Positions 18,116 through 27,241 of a stretch of DNA of 64,000 nucleotides are shown one piece after another. Position numbers and translations under genes: made by a program. Below the pieces are notes generated by a model that saw only the letters and a program-made list of their open reading frames with translations, made no database searches and was not told where the DNA came from. This stretch comes from Anoxybacillus ayderensis (lineage in GTDB: Bacteria > Bacillota > Bacilli > Bacillales > Anoxybacillaceae): assembly GCF_000833605.1 (NCBI RefSeq), contig NZ_JXTG01000010.1:28270-92269 (forward strand), read 5' to 3'. How positions within the stretch are numbered: the stretch's first letter is position 1; each line of letters opens with the position of its first letter.

Positions 18116-19008
18116 ACGAATATACGTATCCGATTTTATTTGGCGTAACCATTGGTGTATTGACCCGCTTGTATTTATTAAAAACAGATTATCGTCAATA
18201 TCCGACGTATTTGCATGGGAAAATTATTCATATTGCTTTAGGTTTTATTGCTGCAGGGCTTGGGACGATTGCAGTGCCTGCCATTATGGAAAAAGAGTTT
18301 GCTGCCATTACATTTTTAGCACTCGCTGCTTCACAGTTTCGTGATGTGCGCAATATGGAGCGAAATACGTTAAATGAGCTTGACCAGTATGAACTCGTCC
18401 CACGCGGAAAAACGTATATTGAAGGAATTGCTATTGTTTTTGAAGGGAGAAACTATTTAGTTATTTTTGCGTCATTTTTAAGCACGTTCGCTTATTTAGT
18501 TTGGAATATATGGCTTGGAATTGTTGCGGCAGCGATTGCCTTTATCGTTGCTCGCAAACTTATGTCTGGCAGCCGGCTCGGCGATATTGTTGAAGTAGAA
18601 TACGTGAAGCCGCATTTCAAAGGAGCGGGATTATACGTTGACAATATTTATATTATGAACATCGGTTTAGAAGCGCGACGAGAAGAAATTTTACGGTATG
18701 GCATGGGATTTATTTTAAAACCGAAAAACTTTAACGCTCGCTCAACAATCGCTAATCTCGGACAACGCCAAGCGATTTTACACGATATTTCAACGGCATT
18801 AGGCGTATACCGCGATTCAGGTACGCCAGCGCTTGTGCCACTTGCGAAACGCGATTTAGACGATGGACGAGTTGGTATTTTTATTTTGCCTCAAGAAAAA
18901 GATGTCGAAAAAGCAAAAGCGATCATTCGTAATGTACCGACGTTAGAAAATGCGATTCGCATGCCGACGAAATCTGAAACGAATCAAGCAGGGAGGGTGT
19001 TACGATGA
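18112..19008 (+). CDS. yphB: YIEGIA-family membrane protein (YphB)
   Basis: A 298-residue protein with three to four N-terminal membrane helices, then the family signature KTYIEGIAIVFEGRNY at about residue 101, another helix pair, and a soluble C-terminal half ending near the membrane-distal tail. GTG 18112 has AAAGGAGG and overlaps the yphA stop. The family occurs in endospore formers next to spoIVA, der and gpsA. Biochemical function is not known to me. Confidence 0.82.
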   Translation: MNEYTYPILFGVTIGVLTRLYLLKTDYRQYPTYLHGKIIHIALGFIAAGLGTIAVPAIMEKEFAAITFLALAASQFRDVRNMERNTLNELDQYELVPRGKTYIEGIAIVFEGRNYLVIFASFLSTFAYLVWNIWLGIVAAAIAFIVARKLMSGSRLGDIVEVEYVKPHFKGAGLYVDNIYIMNIGLEARREEILRYGMGFILKPKNFNARSTIANLGQRQAILHDISTALGVYRDSGTPALVPLAKRDLDDGRVGIFILPQEKDVEKAKAIIRNVPTLENAIRMPTKSETNQAGRVLR

Positions 19009-19187
19009 CTGTAGAAAAAATGATTTTAGCTGTCATTACAACGTCGCCACATAAAGTGGCTGGCGGCGTTACGTTCGTTTGTGAAAACAATGAAGAAATG
19101 CAACGAATCGCAGCGAATTTAGAAGCGATTTTAGACGGGATTGCCCATGCGCTAAGCGATGACTTGCTCATTATTGTGAAACATTGA
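19005..19187 (+). CDS. Small partner protein of YIEGIA (capping complex subunit)
   Basis: A 60-residue soluble protein starting MTVEKMILAVITTSPHKVAG, overlapping the YIEGIA gene by ATGA. The constant pairing with YIEGIA underlies its usual name, capping complex subunit for YIEGIA. It has no motif I can assign to an activity. A terminator follows, so yphA, YIEGIA and this gene form one unit. Confidence 0.72.
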   Translation: MTVEKMILAVITTSPHKVAGGVTFVCENNEEMQRIAANLEAILDGIAHALSDDLLIIVKH

Positions 19188-19214
19188 TTTTTTTGATAAA
19201 ATGGGAAAGCTAGA

Positions 19215-19240
19215 CCCTTCAGTCGAAGGGCTTCTTTTTT
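19215..19240 (+). terminator. Terminator before der
   Basis: CCCTTC (19215-19220), loop AGTC, GAAGGG (19225-19230), followed by CTTCTTTTTT. The stem is short but the T-tract is strong. Confidence 0.75.
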
Positions 19241-19277
19241 GTTCGGGTTTCGAATTTTAGTGAAGGAGTGTGAGAAT

Positions 19278-20588
19278 ATGACGAAACCAGTTGTAGCAAT
19301 CGTTGGTCGTCCAAACGTCGGAAAATCGACGATTTTTAACCGCATTGTCGGGGAACGCATTTCGATTGTAGAAGATGTACCGGGAGTGACACGCGACCGG
19401 ATTTATAGTAGCGCAGAATGGTTAAATACAACGTTTAACATTATTGATACAGGTGGTATTGATATTGGCGATGAGCCGCTATTAACGCAAATTCGTCAAC
19501 AAGCCGAAATTGCGATCGATGAAGCGGATGTGATCATTTTCATGACGAATGGTCGGGACGGTGTCACAGCAGCAGATGAAGAAGTGGCGAAAATTTTATA
19601 TCGTTCCAATAAGCCAGTCGTTTTGGCAGTAAACAAAATTGATAATCCAGACATGCGTGAAAACATTTACGATTTTTATACGCTCGGATTCGGAGAGCCG
19701 ATTCCGATTTCTGGTACGCACGGATTAGGGATCGGGGATTTGTTAGATGCTGTCGTTGCCCATTTTCCAAAGCGCGAGACGAAAGAATATGATGCGGATG
19801 TCATTAAGTTTTGTTTAATTGGTCGTCCAAATGTTGGGAAATCTTCGCTCGTGAACGCCATTTTAGGTGAAGAACGGGTCATTGTGAGCGATATAGCAGG
19901 AACGACGCGCGATGCGATCGATACGACATTTAAGCGCGACGGCCAAGAATATGTCATTATTGATACAGCAGGGATGCGCAAAAGAGGAAAAGTGTATGAA
20001 AGCACCGAAAAATATAGTGTGTTGCGAGCGTTAAAAGCCATTGAGCGCTCCGATGTTGTGCTTGTCGTCATTAACGCAGAAGAAGGAATTATTGAACAAG
20101 ATAAAAAAATTGCGGGATATGCGCATGAAGCAGGTCGTGGTGTCGTAATCGTTGTGAATAAATGGGACGCGATTGAAAAAGATGAAAAGACGATGAACGA
20201 ATTTGAGCAAAAAATTCGCGATCATTTCCAATTTCTTGACTATGCACCTATTGTATTCGTATCAGCAAAAACGAAACAACGATTGCATAAGTTACTTCCA
20301 GTTATTCAAATGGTCAGTGAAAACCATGCGATGCGCGTTCAAACGAACGTATTAAACGAAGTGCTAATGGATGCCGTGGCGATGAATCCGACACCAACGC
20401 ATAACGGACAACGATTAAAAATTTATTACATGACGCAAGTAGCGGTAAAGCCACCAACGTTCGTTGTATTCGTCAACGATCCGGAATTGATGCATTTCTC
20501 ATACGAACGCTTTTTAGAAAACCGAATTCGCGATACGTTCGGATTTGAAGGAACGCCAATTAAAATTATTGCACGCCCACGAAATTAA
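19278..20588 (+). CDS. der: Ribosome biogenesis GTPase Der (EngA)
   Basis: A 436-residue tandem GTPase needed for 50S ribosome assembly. Two G domains each show GRPNVGKS (about residues 10-17 and 182-189), DTGG or DTAG, and NKxD (NKID, NKWD). A C-terminal KH-like domain follows from about residue 350. ATG 19278 has GAAGGAGTG; codons upstream belong to the terminator region. gpsA follows after 12 bases with no terminator, as in B. subtilis. Confidence 0.96.
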   Translation: MTKPVVAIVGRPNVGKSTIFNRIVGERISIVEDVPGVTRDRIYSSAEWLNTTFNIIDTGGIDIGDEPLLTQIRQQAEIAIDEADVIIFMTNGRDGVTAADEEVAKILYRSNKPVVLAVNKIDNPDMRENIYDFYTLGFGEPIPISGTHGLGIGDLLDAVVAHFPKRETKEYDADVIKFCLIGRPNVGKSSLVNAILGEERVIVSDIAGTTRDAIDTTFKRDGQEYVIIDTAGMRKRGKVYESTEKYSVLRALKAIERSDVVLVVINAEEGIIEQDKKIAGYAHEAGRGVVIVVNKWDAIEKDEKTMNEFEQKIRDHFQFLDYAPIVFVSAKTKQRLHKLLPVIQMVSENHAMRVQTNVLNEVLMDAVAMNPTPTHNGQRLKIYYMTQVAVKPPTFVVFVNDPELMHFSYERFLENRIRDTFGFEGTPIKIIARPRN

Positions 20589-20600
20589 AGGGGGGATAAA

Positions 20601-21620
20601 ATGGTTACTGTATTAGGTGCAGGTAGTTGGGGCACAGCTTTAGCGATCGTTCTTGCTGATAACGGACATCACGTTCGGCTATGGGGACAACGTCAAGAAC
20701 AAATGGATGAAATAAATGAAAAACATACGAACGAAAAATATTTGCCAAATATTCATCTTCCTGAGGCGATTGTTGGTTATATCGATCTTGCCAAAGCGCT
20801 TGAAGGAGTTGGAACGGTTGTATTAGCCGTTCCGACAAAAGCGATTCGCGAAGTGTTGCAGCGTGTTCGTACGTGCTTGAAACAGCCAATTACAATCGTC
20901 TCGGTTAGTAAAGGAATTGAACCGGATACACATAAACGCATTTCAGAAATTATTGAAGAAGAAATGGGAGAACAATTGCAAGATGTCGTCGTTTTATCAG
21001 GTCCAAGTCATGCGGAGGAAGTGAGTTTACGCCATCCAACGACCGTGACGGTGTCATCGAAAAACATGGAAGCAGCCGAACGCATTCAAGATTTATTTAT
21101 GAATCATCAATATTTCCGCGTATATACAAACCCAGATTTAATTGGCGTAGAAATTGGCGGGGCGTTAAAAAATATTATTGCGCTAGCTGCTGGAATTACG
21201 GATGGACTTGGTTATGGGGATAATGCAAAAGCGGCGCTTATGACGCGCGGACTTGCAGAAATGGCTCGTCTCGGTAGCCGTCTCGGTGCCAATCCGCTCA
21301 CATTTGCAGGGTTGACTGGCATCGGTGATTTAATTGTGACGTGTACAAGCGTCCATTCACGCAACTGGCGTGCGGGCAATTTGCTTGGAAAAGGATATGC
21401 GCTTGATGATGTGCTCGCGAACATGGGAATGGTCGTTGAAGGTGTTCGAACGACAAAAGCGGCCTATCAGCTAGCGAAAAAAATGAATGTGGATATGCCG
21501 ATTACAAATGCACTTTACGATGTTTTGTTTAACGGAAAAGATGTGAAAAGTGCGGTCGATTCGCTTATGGCGCGCGGGAAAACGTCAGAACTTGAAGATT
21601 TAGCGAACATTTCGTTATAA
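20601..21620 (+). CDS. gpsA: Glycerol-3-phosphate dehydrogenase [NAD(P)+]
   Basis: A 339-residue cytosolic enzyme reducing dihydroxyacetone phosphate to sn-glycerol 3-phosphate for phospholipid synthesis. The N-terminal [10 protein letters not shown] (about residues 6-15) binds the nucleotide, [10 protein letters not shown] and [13 protein letters not shown] carry conserved substrate and catalytic-lysine residues, and [12 protein letters not shown] follows. AAAGGGGGG precedes the ATG. Confidence 0.96.
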   Translation: MVTVLGAGSWGTALAIVLADNGHHVRLWGQRQEQMDEINEKHTNEKYLPNIHLPEAIVGYIDLAKALEGVGTVVLAVPTKAIREVLQRVRTCLKQPITIVSVSKGIEPDTHKRISEIIEEEMGEQLQDVVVLSGPSHAEEVSLRHPTTVTVSSKNMEAAERIQDLFMNHQYFRVYTNPDLIGVEIGGALKNIIALAAGITDGLGYGDNAKAALMTRGLAEMARLGSRLGANPLTFAGLTGIGDLIVTCTSVHSRNWRAGNLLGKGYALDDVLANMGMVVEGVRTTKAAYQLAKKMNVDMPITNALYDVLFNGKDVKSAVDSLMARGKTSELEDLANISL

Positions 21621-21725
21621 TTTTCTTTGAAATAGGCATGTGAAGAGAGCTTTGTTATGTATGTTGCATACAATGCTATGAAAACATTCTCAGACTCGAA
21701 TGGATGGTGCATGTTTAGTCATCGT

Positions 21726-21762
21726 CTGAAGTAAAGAAGCCCCGCTTTACTTCAGCTTTTTT
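21726..21762 (+). terminator. gpsA terminator
   Basis: CTGAAGTAAAG (21726-21736), 8-base loop, exact complement (21745-21755), then CTTTTTT. The 105 bases between gpsA and this hairpin hold no frame or site I can support. Confidence 0.88.
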
Positions 21763-21794
21763 ATGCAGCAATTAAGAGAAAGCGAGGGAGAGGA

Positions 21795-21998
21795 ATGTCA
21801 CCGGGTCTTTTAAAAATGTGGATTTCGTTAACAGGAATCGGGTTAATGTTTGTTGCTGTATTTTCGATTTATTTTAGTCGATACAAGGTGAAAAATAAGG
21901 TGGTAAAAATTGTTTTAGCGACGATTGCATACATAAGTATGATCATCGCTGGCCTTATTATTGTATTTGTCGTATTTAGCGGGCCGGTGCAAGAATAG
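21795..21998 (+). CDS. yphE: DUF2768 small membrane protein YphE
   Basis: A 67-residue protein with two membrane helices (about 8-28 and 39-63) separated by a Lys-rich loop. The ATG has GAGGGAGAGG. Size, topology and position between gpsA and yphF match B. subtilis YphE. It is probably sporulation-linked given its neighbours, but no function is known to me. Confidence 0.78.
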   Translation: MSPGLLKMWISLTGIGLMFVAVFSIYFSRYKVKNKVVKIVLATIAYISMIIAGLIIVFVVFSGPVQE

Positions 21999-22010
21999 AA
22001 GGATGGATGA

Positions 22011-22736
22011 ATGATGAAAAAGTGGATACTTTCTGCAATGATCGTTGTCGTGTCTGTGTTATTATCTGGGTGTTTATACCCGCAAGAGCGGCTAGCGCAA
22101 AACCAAATTCCATATAAAGAACAAGTCGAACGTGTTCAACAAGCAGTAAATGAATATAAGCAGGCGACAGGCGGTTTGTTACCTATTAAAACACGAGATA
22201 TGTCTACGCCCATTTATCAAAAATATCCGATTGATTTCAATTTGCTTGTGCCGCGATATATGGCTGAACCACCGGGCAATGCGTTTGAAAGCGGCGGCGT
22301 ATATCAATACGTTCTTGTCGATGTAGAAACAAATCCGACGGTCAAATTGCTAGATTTGCGTGCGGCGGAAGCCATTCGCGATTTAAAGTTGCGCATTCGC
22401 ATGTATCAAGACGCTCACGGTTATCCACCATTTAAAGATGTGCTCGCTAAAGGAGTATTTACGCTCGATTATAAAAAACTTCGTTTAGACGCACCGCCTT
22501 ATGTCGTCAGCCCATATTCAGGAAAAAATCTTCCGCTCATTATTGACGGCAAGGGAGAAATTTATATCGACTACCGTATCGACTTGTATGAAAAATTGCA
22601 ATCAGAGGCGCATCACTATCGCTATGGAGATGATATTCGCGACTTGCTTGTTAAGCATTCGCTTTTTGTCCCAGCTTATTCCCTTCCCTACACGATTGAT
22701 GAAAAGAAAAAAGAACCTATTTTTCTTGTGAAATAA
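22011..22736 (+). CDS. yphF: Sporulation-associated lipoprotein YphF
   Basis: A 241-residue secreted lipoprotein: signal peptide with lipobox LLSGC (Cys about residue 21) followed by a soluble domain rich in Tyr and Pro. ATG 22011 is favoured over the adjacent ATG at 22014 by spacing from AAGGA. It sits directly upstream of spoIVA, as in B. subtilis. No catalytic motif is seen. Confidence 0.8.
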   Translation: MMKKWILSAMIVVVSVLLSGCLYPQERLAQNQIPYKEQVERVQQAVNEYKQATGGLLPIKTRDMSTPIYQKYPIDFNLLVPRYMAEPPGNAFESGGVYQYVLVDVETNPTVKLLDLRAAEAIRDLKLRIRMYQDAHGYPPFKDVLAKGVFTLDYKKLRLDAPPYVVSPYSGKNLPLIIDGKGEIYIDYRIDLYEKLQSEAHHYRYGDDIRDLLVKHSLFVPAYSLPYTIDEKKKEPIFLVK

Positions 22737-22742
22737 GTCATG

Positions 22743-22785
22743 ATCCCTTCTCTAAGCAAATACATTTTAGAGAAGGGATTTTTTT
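22743..22785 (+). terminator. yphF terminator
   Basis: ATCCCTTCTCTAA (22743-22755), 11-base loop, exact complement (22767-22779), then a long T-run. Confidence 0.92.
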
Positions 22786-22807
22786 AGTCATAAACAATTA
22801 GGACAAC

Positions 22808-22836
22808 GACATATGCATATAGTGTCCTCATATGTT
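22808..22836 (+). promoter_or_regulatory. Possible sigma-E promoter of spoIVA
   Basis: GACATATG (22808-22815) and CATATGTT (22829-22836) resemble the -35 and CATAnnnT -10 of sigma-E promoters, 13 bases apart. spoIVA is sigma-E controlled in B. subtilis. The match is weak and the assignment partly rests on that knowledge. Confidence 0.35.
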
Positions 22837-22860
22837 TTAAATATAAGGGAGGGAAGGCAG

Positions 22861-24339
22861 TTGGAAAAGGTCGATCTTTTTAAAGATATTGCCGAACGAA
22901 CAGGCGGAGATATTTATTTAGGAGTTGTCGGCGCCGTTCGAACAGGCAAATCAACATTTATTAAAAAGTTTATGGAACTTGTTGTCATTCCGAATATTCA
23001 AAACGAAGCAGATAAAGCTCGAGCACAAGATGAACTGCCACAAAGCGCAGCGGGAAAAACAATTATGACGACAGAGCCGAAGTTTGTTCCGAATCAAGCG
23101 GTGAAAGTAAAAGTAGACGATGGATTGGAAGTAAATATTCGCCTCGTTGATTGTGTCGGCTATACAGTACAAGGGGCAAAAGGATTTGAAGATGAAAATG
23201 GGCCACGTATGATCCATACACCGTGGTATGAAGAACCAATTCCATTTCAAGAAGCAGCTGAAATCGGTACGCGCAAAGTCATTCAAGAACATTCGACGAT
23301 CGGTGTTGTCATTACAACGGATGGCTCGATTGGAGAAATTCCGCGTGAAAACTATGTGGAAGCAGAAGAACGTGTTGTAAATGAATTAAAAGAAGTTGGT
23401 AAGCCATTTATTATGATTATTAATACCGTTCGTCCACAACATCCTGAAACAGAAACATTGAAGCAACAACTAAGTGAAAAATACGATATTCCGGTATTAG
23501 CGTTAAGCGTGGAAGGAATGCGTGAAGCGGATGTGTATCAAGTGCTTCGTGAAGCATTGTATGAATTCCCGGTATTAGAGGTGAATGTAAATTTACCGAA
23601 CTGGGTCATGGTTTTGCGCGAAAACCATTGGTTGCGTGAAAGTTATCAAGAAGCGGTGCGCGATACAGTAAAAGATATTAAGCGTTTGCGTGATGTCGAT
23701 CGCGTCGTTCAACAATTTAGTGAGTACGATTTTATTGATGAAGCTCGCTTGGCTGGCATTGAAATGGGGCAAGGCATCGCAGAAATTGATTTATACGCCC
23801 CAGACGAATTGTACGATCAAATTTTAAAAGAAGTTGTCGGCGTAGAAATTCGCGGGAAAGATCATTTGTTGCAATTAATGCAAGATTTCGCTTATGCGAA
23901 GGCGGAATACGACCAAATTGCTGATGCGCTCCGCATGGTGAAACAAACAGGTTATGGCATTGCTGCTCCATCGCTTTCTGATATGAGCTTAGATGAACCG
24001 GAAATTATTCGCCAAGGATCACGTTTTGGTGTGCGTTTAAAAGCGGTAGCACCGTCTATTCATATGATTAAAGTCGATGTCGAATCGGAGTTTGCACCGA
24101 TCATCGGAACAGAAAAACAAAGTGAAGAACTCGTCCGTTACTTAATGCAAGATTTTGAGGATGATCCGCTTTCTATTTGGAACTCAGATATATTTGGCCG
24201 CTCGCTCAGCTCGATCGTTCGTGAAGGCATTCAAGCCAAGCTTGCTCTCATGCCTGAAAATGCGCGTTATAAATTAAAAGAGACGTTAGAGCGCATCATT
24301 AATGAAGGATCCGGTGGACTCATTGCCATCATCTTATAA
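22861..24339 (+). CDS. spoIVA: Spore coat morphogenetic ATPase SpoIVA
   Basis: A 492-residue protein that polymerises on the forespore surface using ATP and forms the basement layer of the coat; it is also needed for cortex formation. The Walker A motif GAVRTGKST lies at about residues 22-30. The C-terminal segment ending GSGGLIAIIL is the conserved SpoVM-contact region. The TTG at 22861 with GGGAGGG gives the family's exact usual length and N-terminus (MEKVDLFKDIAERTGGD); the ATG at 22813 would add 16 residues. Confidence 0.96.
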   Translation: MEKVDLFKDIAERTGGDIYLGVVGAVRTGKSTFIKKFMELVVIPNIQNEADKARAQDELPQSAAGKTIMTTEPKFVPNQAVKVKVDDGLEVNIRLVDCVGYTVQGAKGFEDENGPRMIHTPWYEEPIPFQEAAEIGTRKVIQEHSTIGVVITTDGSIGEIPRENYVEAEERVVNELKEVGKPFIMIINTVRPQHPETETLKQQLSEKYDIPVLALSVEGMREADVYQVLREALYEFPVLEVNVNLPNWVMVLRENHWLRESYQEAVRDTVKDIKRLRDVDRVVQQFSEYDFIDEARLAGIEMGQGIAEIDLYAPDELYDQILKEVVGVEIRGKDHLLQLMQDFAYAKAEYDQIADALRMVKQTGYGIAAPSLSDMSLDEPEIIRQGSRFGVRLKAVAPSIHMIKVDVESEFAPIIGTEKQSEELVRYLMQDFEDDPLSIWNSDIFGRSLSSIVREGIQAKLALMPENARYKLKETLERIINEGSGGLIAIIL

Positions 24340-24364
24340 AAAGACTCCATTTGGGGTCTTTTTT
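24339..24364 (+). terminator. spoIVA terminator
   Basis: AAAAGACTCC (24339-24348), loop ATTT, GGGGTCTTTT (24353-24362) with one G-T pair, then T-run. Confidence 0.88.
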
Positions 24365-24386
24365 GCTTTTAAACGAAAATTTTCTC

Positions 24387-24414
24387 TTGCAGTGAAAAAG
24401 AGCAATATGATAAT
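24387..24414 (+). promoter_or_regulatory. Candidate distal hbs promoter
   Basis: TTGCAG (24387-24392), 16-base spacer, GATAAT (24409-24414). B. subtilis hbs also has two promoters, which makes a second start plausible. Confidence 0.45.
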
Positions 24415-24482
24415 CTTTATTCAGAAAATGTTAGGCTCCTTGGAGAATAATAGGCAAATTGCATGATTTTGCTGAAAAAATG

Positions 24483-24511
24483 TTGAATTATGAGCAAGAA
24501 TCAGTTAATAT
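24483..24511 (+). promoter_or_regulatory. Candidate proximal hbs promoter
   Basis: TTGAAT (24483-24488), 17-base spacer, TAATAT (24506-24511), about 88 bases before the hbs ATG. Apart from two promoter candidates, the 235 bases between spoIVA terminator and hbs show no frame. Confidence 0.55.
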
Positions 24512-24598
24512 AAGGCATGTTAATGTATAGAAACAATAGAAAGTGTAAACAACTGAAAGTAATGTATGATACATACGCTTTGGGAGGAGGTGAATGGC

Positions 24599-24871
24599 AT
24601 GAACAAAACGGAATTAATTAATGCGGTAGCTGAAGCAAGCGGTCTTTCTAAAAAGGATGCATCTAAAGCAGTTGATGCTGTTTTTGACGCGATTACAGAA
24701 GCGCTTAAAAACGGTGATAAAGTGCAATTAATCGGTTTTGGTAACTTCGAAGTGCGTGAGCGTGCGGCGCGCAAAGGACGCAACCCGCAAACAGGAGAAG
24801 AAATCGAAATTGCTGCAAGCAAAGTTCCTGCTTTCAAACCTGGGAAAGCGTTAAAAGATGCTGTAAAGTAA
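24599..24871 (+). CDS. hbs: HU-type nucleoid protein HBsu
   Basis: A 90-residue histone-like DNA-binding protein. The N-terminal helices ([20 protein letters not shown]) and the beta-arm region [19 protein letters not shown] with the DNA-intercalating RNPQTG tip are fully conserved. GGGAGGAGGTG at 24582-24592 is an exceptionally strong ribosome site, in keeping with high expression. The upstream in-frame ATG at 24566 precedes it. Confidence 0.97.
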   Translation: MNKTELINAVAEASGLSKKDASKAVDAVFDAITEALKNGDKVQLIGFGNFEVRERAARKGRNPQTGEEIEIAASKVPAFKPGKALKDAVK

Positions 24872-24887
24872 GAAATTACATACAGCC

Positions 24888-24922
24888 AAGAGGTAGCCGG
24901 TTGCGAGCTACCTCTTCTTTTT
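24888..24922 (+). terminator. hbs terminator
   Basis: AAGAGGTAGC (24888-24897), 9-base loop, exact complement (24907-24916), then CTTTTTT. Confidence 0.92.
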
Positions 24923-24989
24923 TGCCTTTTTTCATCTTTATATGCTAGAATCGGATTACGTGAAGTTGAATGCTAGGAGGATGCAACAA

Positions 24990-25544
24990 ATGAATGTAGA
25001 ACAAATCGAACAGGCTGTCCGCTTAATTTTAGAAGCGATTGGAGAAGATCCGAATCGCGAAGGGTTGCTCGATACACCGAAGCGAGTGGCGAAAATGTAT
25101 GCAGAAGTGTTTTCAGGCTTGAATGAAGATCCGAAAATACATTTGCAAACGGTGTTTAGTGAAGATCATGAAGAGCTTGTCCTCGTTAAAGATATTCCGT
25201 TTTATTCCATGTGTGAACATCATCTCGTCCCGTTTTTCGGCGTGGCTCATGTCGCATACATCCCGCGTGGCGGCAAAGTCACAGGGTTAAGCAAACTCGC
25301 ACGAGCAGTCGAAACAGTGGCGCGCCGTCCGCAGTTACAAGAACGAATTACGGCAACGGTCGCTGATGCGATTATGGAGACGCTCGAGCCGCATGGAGTG
25401 ATGGTTGTTGTTGAGGCAGAACATATGTGCATGACGATGCGCGGCGTGAAAAAACCAGGAGCGAAAACGGTCACAACTGCGGTTCGTGGAACGCTTGCAA
25501 CGGACGAGAAAGCACGTGCTGAAATATTAGCGCTCATTAAGTAG
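24990..25544 (+). CDS. folE: GTP cyclohydrolase I
   Basis: A 184-residue enzyme making dihydroneopterin triphosphate from GTP for folate synthesis. The zinc and active-site residues are seen in [10 protein letters not shown] and in [27 protein letters not shown] is the N-terminal family block. AGGAGG at 24975-24980 fits ATG 24990; the ATG at 24981 directly abuts it. It is mtrA of the B. subtilis mtrAB operon, followed closely by mtrB. Confidence 0.95.
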   Translation: MNVEQIEQAVRLILEAIGEDPNREGLLDTPKRVAKMYAEVFSGLNEDPKIHLQTVFSEDHEELVLVKDIPFYSMCEHHLVPFFGVAHVAYIPRGGKVTGLSKLARAVETVARRPQLQERITATVADAIMETLEPHGVMVVVEAEHMCMTMRGVKKPGAKTVTTAVRGTLATDEKARAEILALIK

Positions 25545-25555
25545 GAGGGATCATG

Positions 25556-25780
25556 ATGCAAGGAGATTATGTCGTCATTAAAGCGTTAGAGGACGGAGTG
25601 AACGTCATTGGATTGACACGCGGTTCAGATACGCGTTTCCACCATTCAGAAAAGCTCGATCAAGGGGAAGTGCTCATTGCACAATTTACGGAGCATACAT
25701 CAGCGATCAAAGTGCGCGGAAAAGCGCTGATTCAAACGCAGCACGGTGAAATCCAATCTGATGCGAAAAATCATCGTTAA
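25556..25780 (+). CDS. mtrB: trp RNA-binding attenuation protein (TRAP)
   Basis: A 74-residue subunit of the 11-mer TRAP ring, which binds (G/U)AG repeats in RNA when loaded with tryptophan. Conserved parts are [31 protein letters not shown] and the RNA-contact segment [17 protein letters not shown] is better spaced for ATG 25556 than for the adjacent ATG 25553. Its target, the leader before trpE, lies about 6.6 kb downstream in this same window. Confidence 0.95.
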   Translation: MQGDYVVIKALEDGVNVIGLTRGSDTRFHHSEKLDQGEVLIAQFTEHTSAIKVRGKALIQTQHGEIQSDAKNHR

Positions 25781-25804
25781 CGTAAAGGCAGTTTATGATA
25801 TAAT
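25777..25804 (+). promoter_or_regulatory. Candidate promoter of hepS-menG-hepT
   Basis: TTAACG (25777-25782), 16-base spacer, perfect TATAAT (25799-25804). It begins at the mtrB stop codon. Confidence 0.5.
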
Positions 25805-25840
25805 AAAGTTTGAGTTTTTGGGAAGCAAGGGTGATGAGTC

Positions 25841-26491
25841 ATGGATATGCAACAGCAAATGGAACAAGTACGAACGCGCATTCAACGGGCAATTGCCCAT
25901 TCGTATGTCGATCGCTATATACAGCCACGTATCGTAGACGAAGATCGCATATTGTTTGCTCTTTCTATGCTACGTTCGGCTCAAGTGGACGCAAACATCG
26001 CACTCGATTATGTGTTTGCCATGATGTTCATTCAGCTCGCCCTTGATACCCATGATGAAATAGATGAGCAACAAACGATACAACAAAGGCAATTAACAGT
26101 GCTTGCGGGAGATTTATATAGCGGATTGTATTACGAGTTTTTAGCGCGACGGCATGACATTTCACTCATTCGTCGCTTTGCTGAAGCGATCAAAGAGATC
26201 AATATACAAAAAATTCGTTTACGGCAACTATCCTTGGATGATCTTGAGCGCTTTCATTGCATCGGTGTCATTGAGTCCGCCTTGCTTTGTAAGCTTGCAG
26301 AGCATGTTCATGCTGATGAATGGGGAGAATTAGCGTATTACTTGTTCTCGCTGAAACGCGTTCATCGTGATGGAGCGAAATCGAAAGCATCGATAGATTA
26401 TATCGACTACTGTAAGCGGAAATTACAAGATCTTCTTCCGCTTCATATACACGAAGAGGTAAAAGAGCGGTTTTCTCATCTCCTCGCTTGA
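25841..26491 (+). CDS. hepS: Heptaprenyl diphosphate synthase component I
   Basis: A 216-residue non-catalytic subunit that pairs with HepT to make the C35 side chain of menaquinone-7. It is helical and lacks DDxxD motifs, as expected. DTHDEIDE and GDLYSGLYYEFLARR match HepS of Geobacillus type. The ATG at 25841 has a modest AAGGGTGATG site. It is first of hepS-menG-hepT, the B. subtilis gerC locus. Confidence 0.9.
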   Translation: MDMQQQMEQVRTRIQRAIAHSYVDRYIQPRIVDEDRILFALSMLRSAQVDANIALDYVFAMMFIQLALDTHDEIDEQQTIQQRQLTVLAGDLYSGLYYEFLARRHDISLIRRFAEAIKEINIQKIRLRQLSLDDLERFHCIGVIESALLCKLAEHVHADEWGELAYYLFSLKRVHRDGAKSKASIDYIDYCKRKLQDLLPLHIHEEVKERFSHLLA

Positions 26492-26516
26492 TTTCAGTTG
26501 AAAGAAGGGGATTTTT

Positions 26517-27230
26517 ATGCAACAGTCGAAAGAAGAACGTGTTCATCGCGTATTTGAAAAAATTTCAGATCATTATGATCGCATGAACTCAGTCATTAGC
26601 TTTAAACGTCATGTCGCATGGCGAAAAGATACGATGAGACGAATGAATGTACAAAAAGGAGCGAAAGCGCTCGATGTATGCTGTGGAACAGCAGATTGGA
26701 CGATTGCGTTGGCGGAAGCGGTCGGACCGAGCGGCGAAGTGTACGGGCTTGATTTTAGTCGCAATATGCTAAAAGTAGGGGAAGAAAAAGTAAAAGAGCG
26801 CGGGTTTCAACATGTGACGCTCGTGCACGGAAACGCGATGAACTTACCGTTTCCTGACAACACGTTTGACTATGTGACGATTGGTTTCGGATTGCGTAAC
26901 GTTCCCGACTATATGACCGTATTAAAAGAAATGTATCGCGTAGCAAAGCCAGGTGGAAAAGTCGTTTGTTTAGAAACGTCACAGCCAACGCTCATCGGTT
27001 TTCGACAACTGTACTATGCATATTTTCGTTACATCATGCCTTTTTTCGGGAAAATTTTCGCGAAAAGTTATGAAGAATACTCGTGGTTGCAAGAATCGGC
27101 ACGTGAATTTCCGGGAATGGACGAGCTAGCAGACATGTTTCGCCAAGCTGGTCTCGTGCGTGTACAAGTGAAACCGTATACGTTCGGAGTGGCAGCGATG
27201 CATCTCGGATATAAACCTGATGGACGTTAA
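26517..27230 (+). CDS. menG: Demethylmenaquinone methyltransferase
   Basis: A 237-residue SAM-dependent enzyme for the last step of menaquinone synthesis. The UbiE/MenG signatures are clear: [12 protein letters not shown] near the N-terminus, [11 protein letters not shown] (SAM motif I) at about residue 52 and [21 protein letters not shown]. The ATG follows AGAAGGGG. It sits between the two subunits of the prenyl synthase that supplies the quinone tail. Confidence 0.95.
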   Translation: MQQSKEERVHRVFEKISDHYDRMNSVISFKRHVAWRKDTMRRMNVQKGAKALDVCCGTADWTIALAEAVGPSGEVYGLDFSRNMLKVGEEKVKERGFQHVTLVHGNAMNLPFPDNTFDYVTIGFGLRNVPDYMTVLKEMYRVAKPGGKVVCLETSQPTLIGFRQLYYAYFRYIMPFFGKIFAKSYEEYSWLQESAREFPGMDELADMFRQAGLVRVQVKPYTFGVAAMHLGYKPDGR

Positions 27231-27241
27231 GGTGAATAGTG

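Noticed and set aside
25810..26046. A 78-codon frame overlapping the start of hepS
   Set aside because: It is an out-of-frame shadow of hepS rich in Arg, Cys and His, with no start signal.
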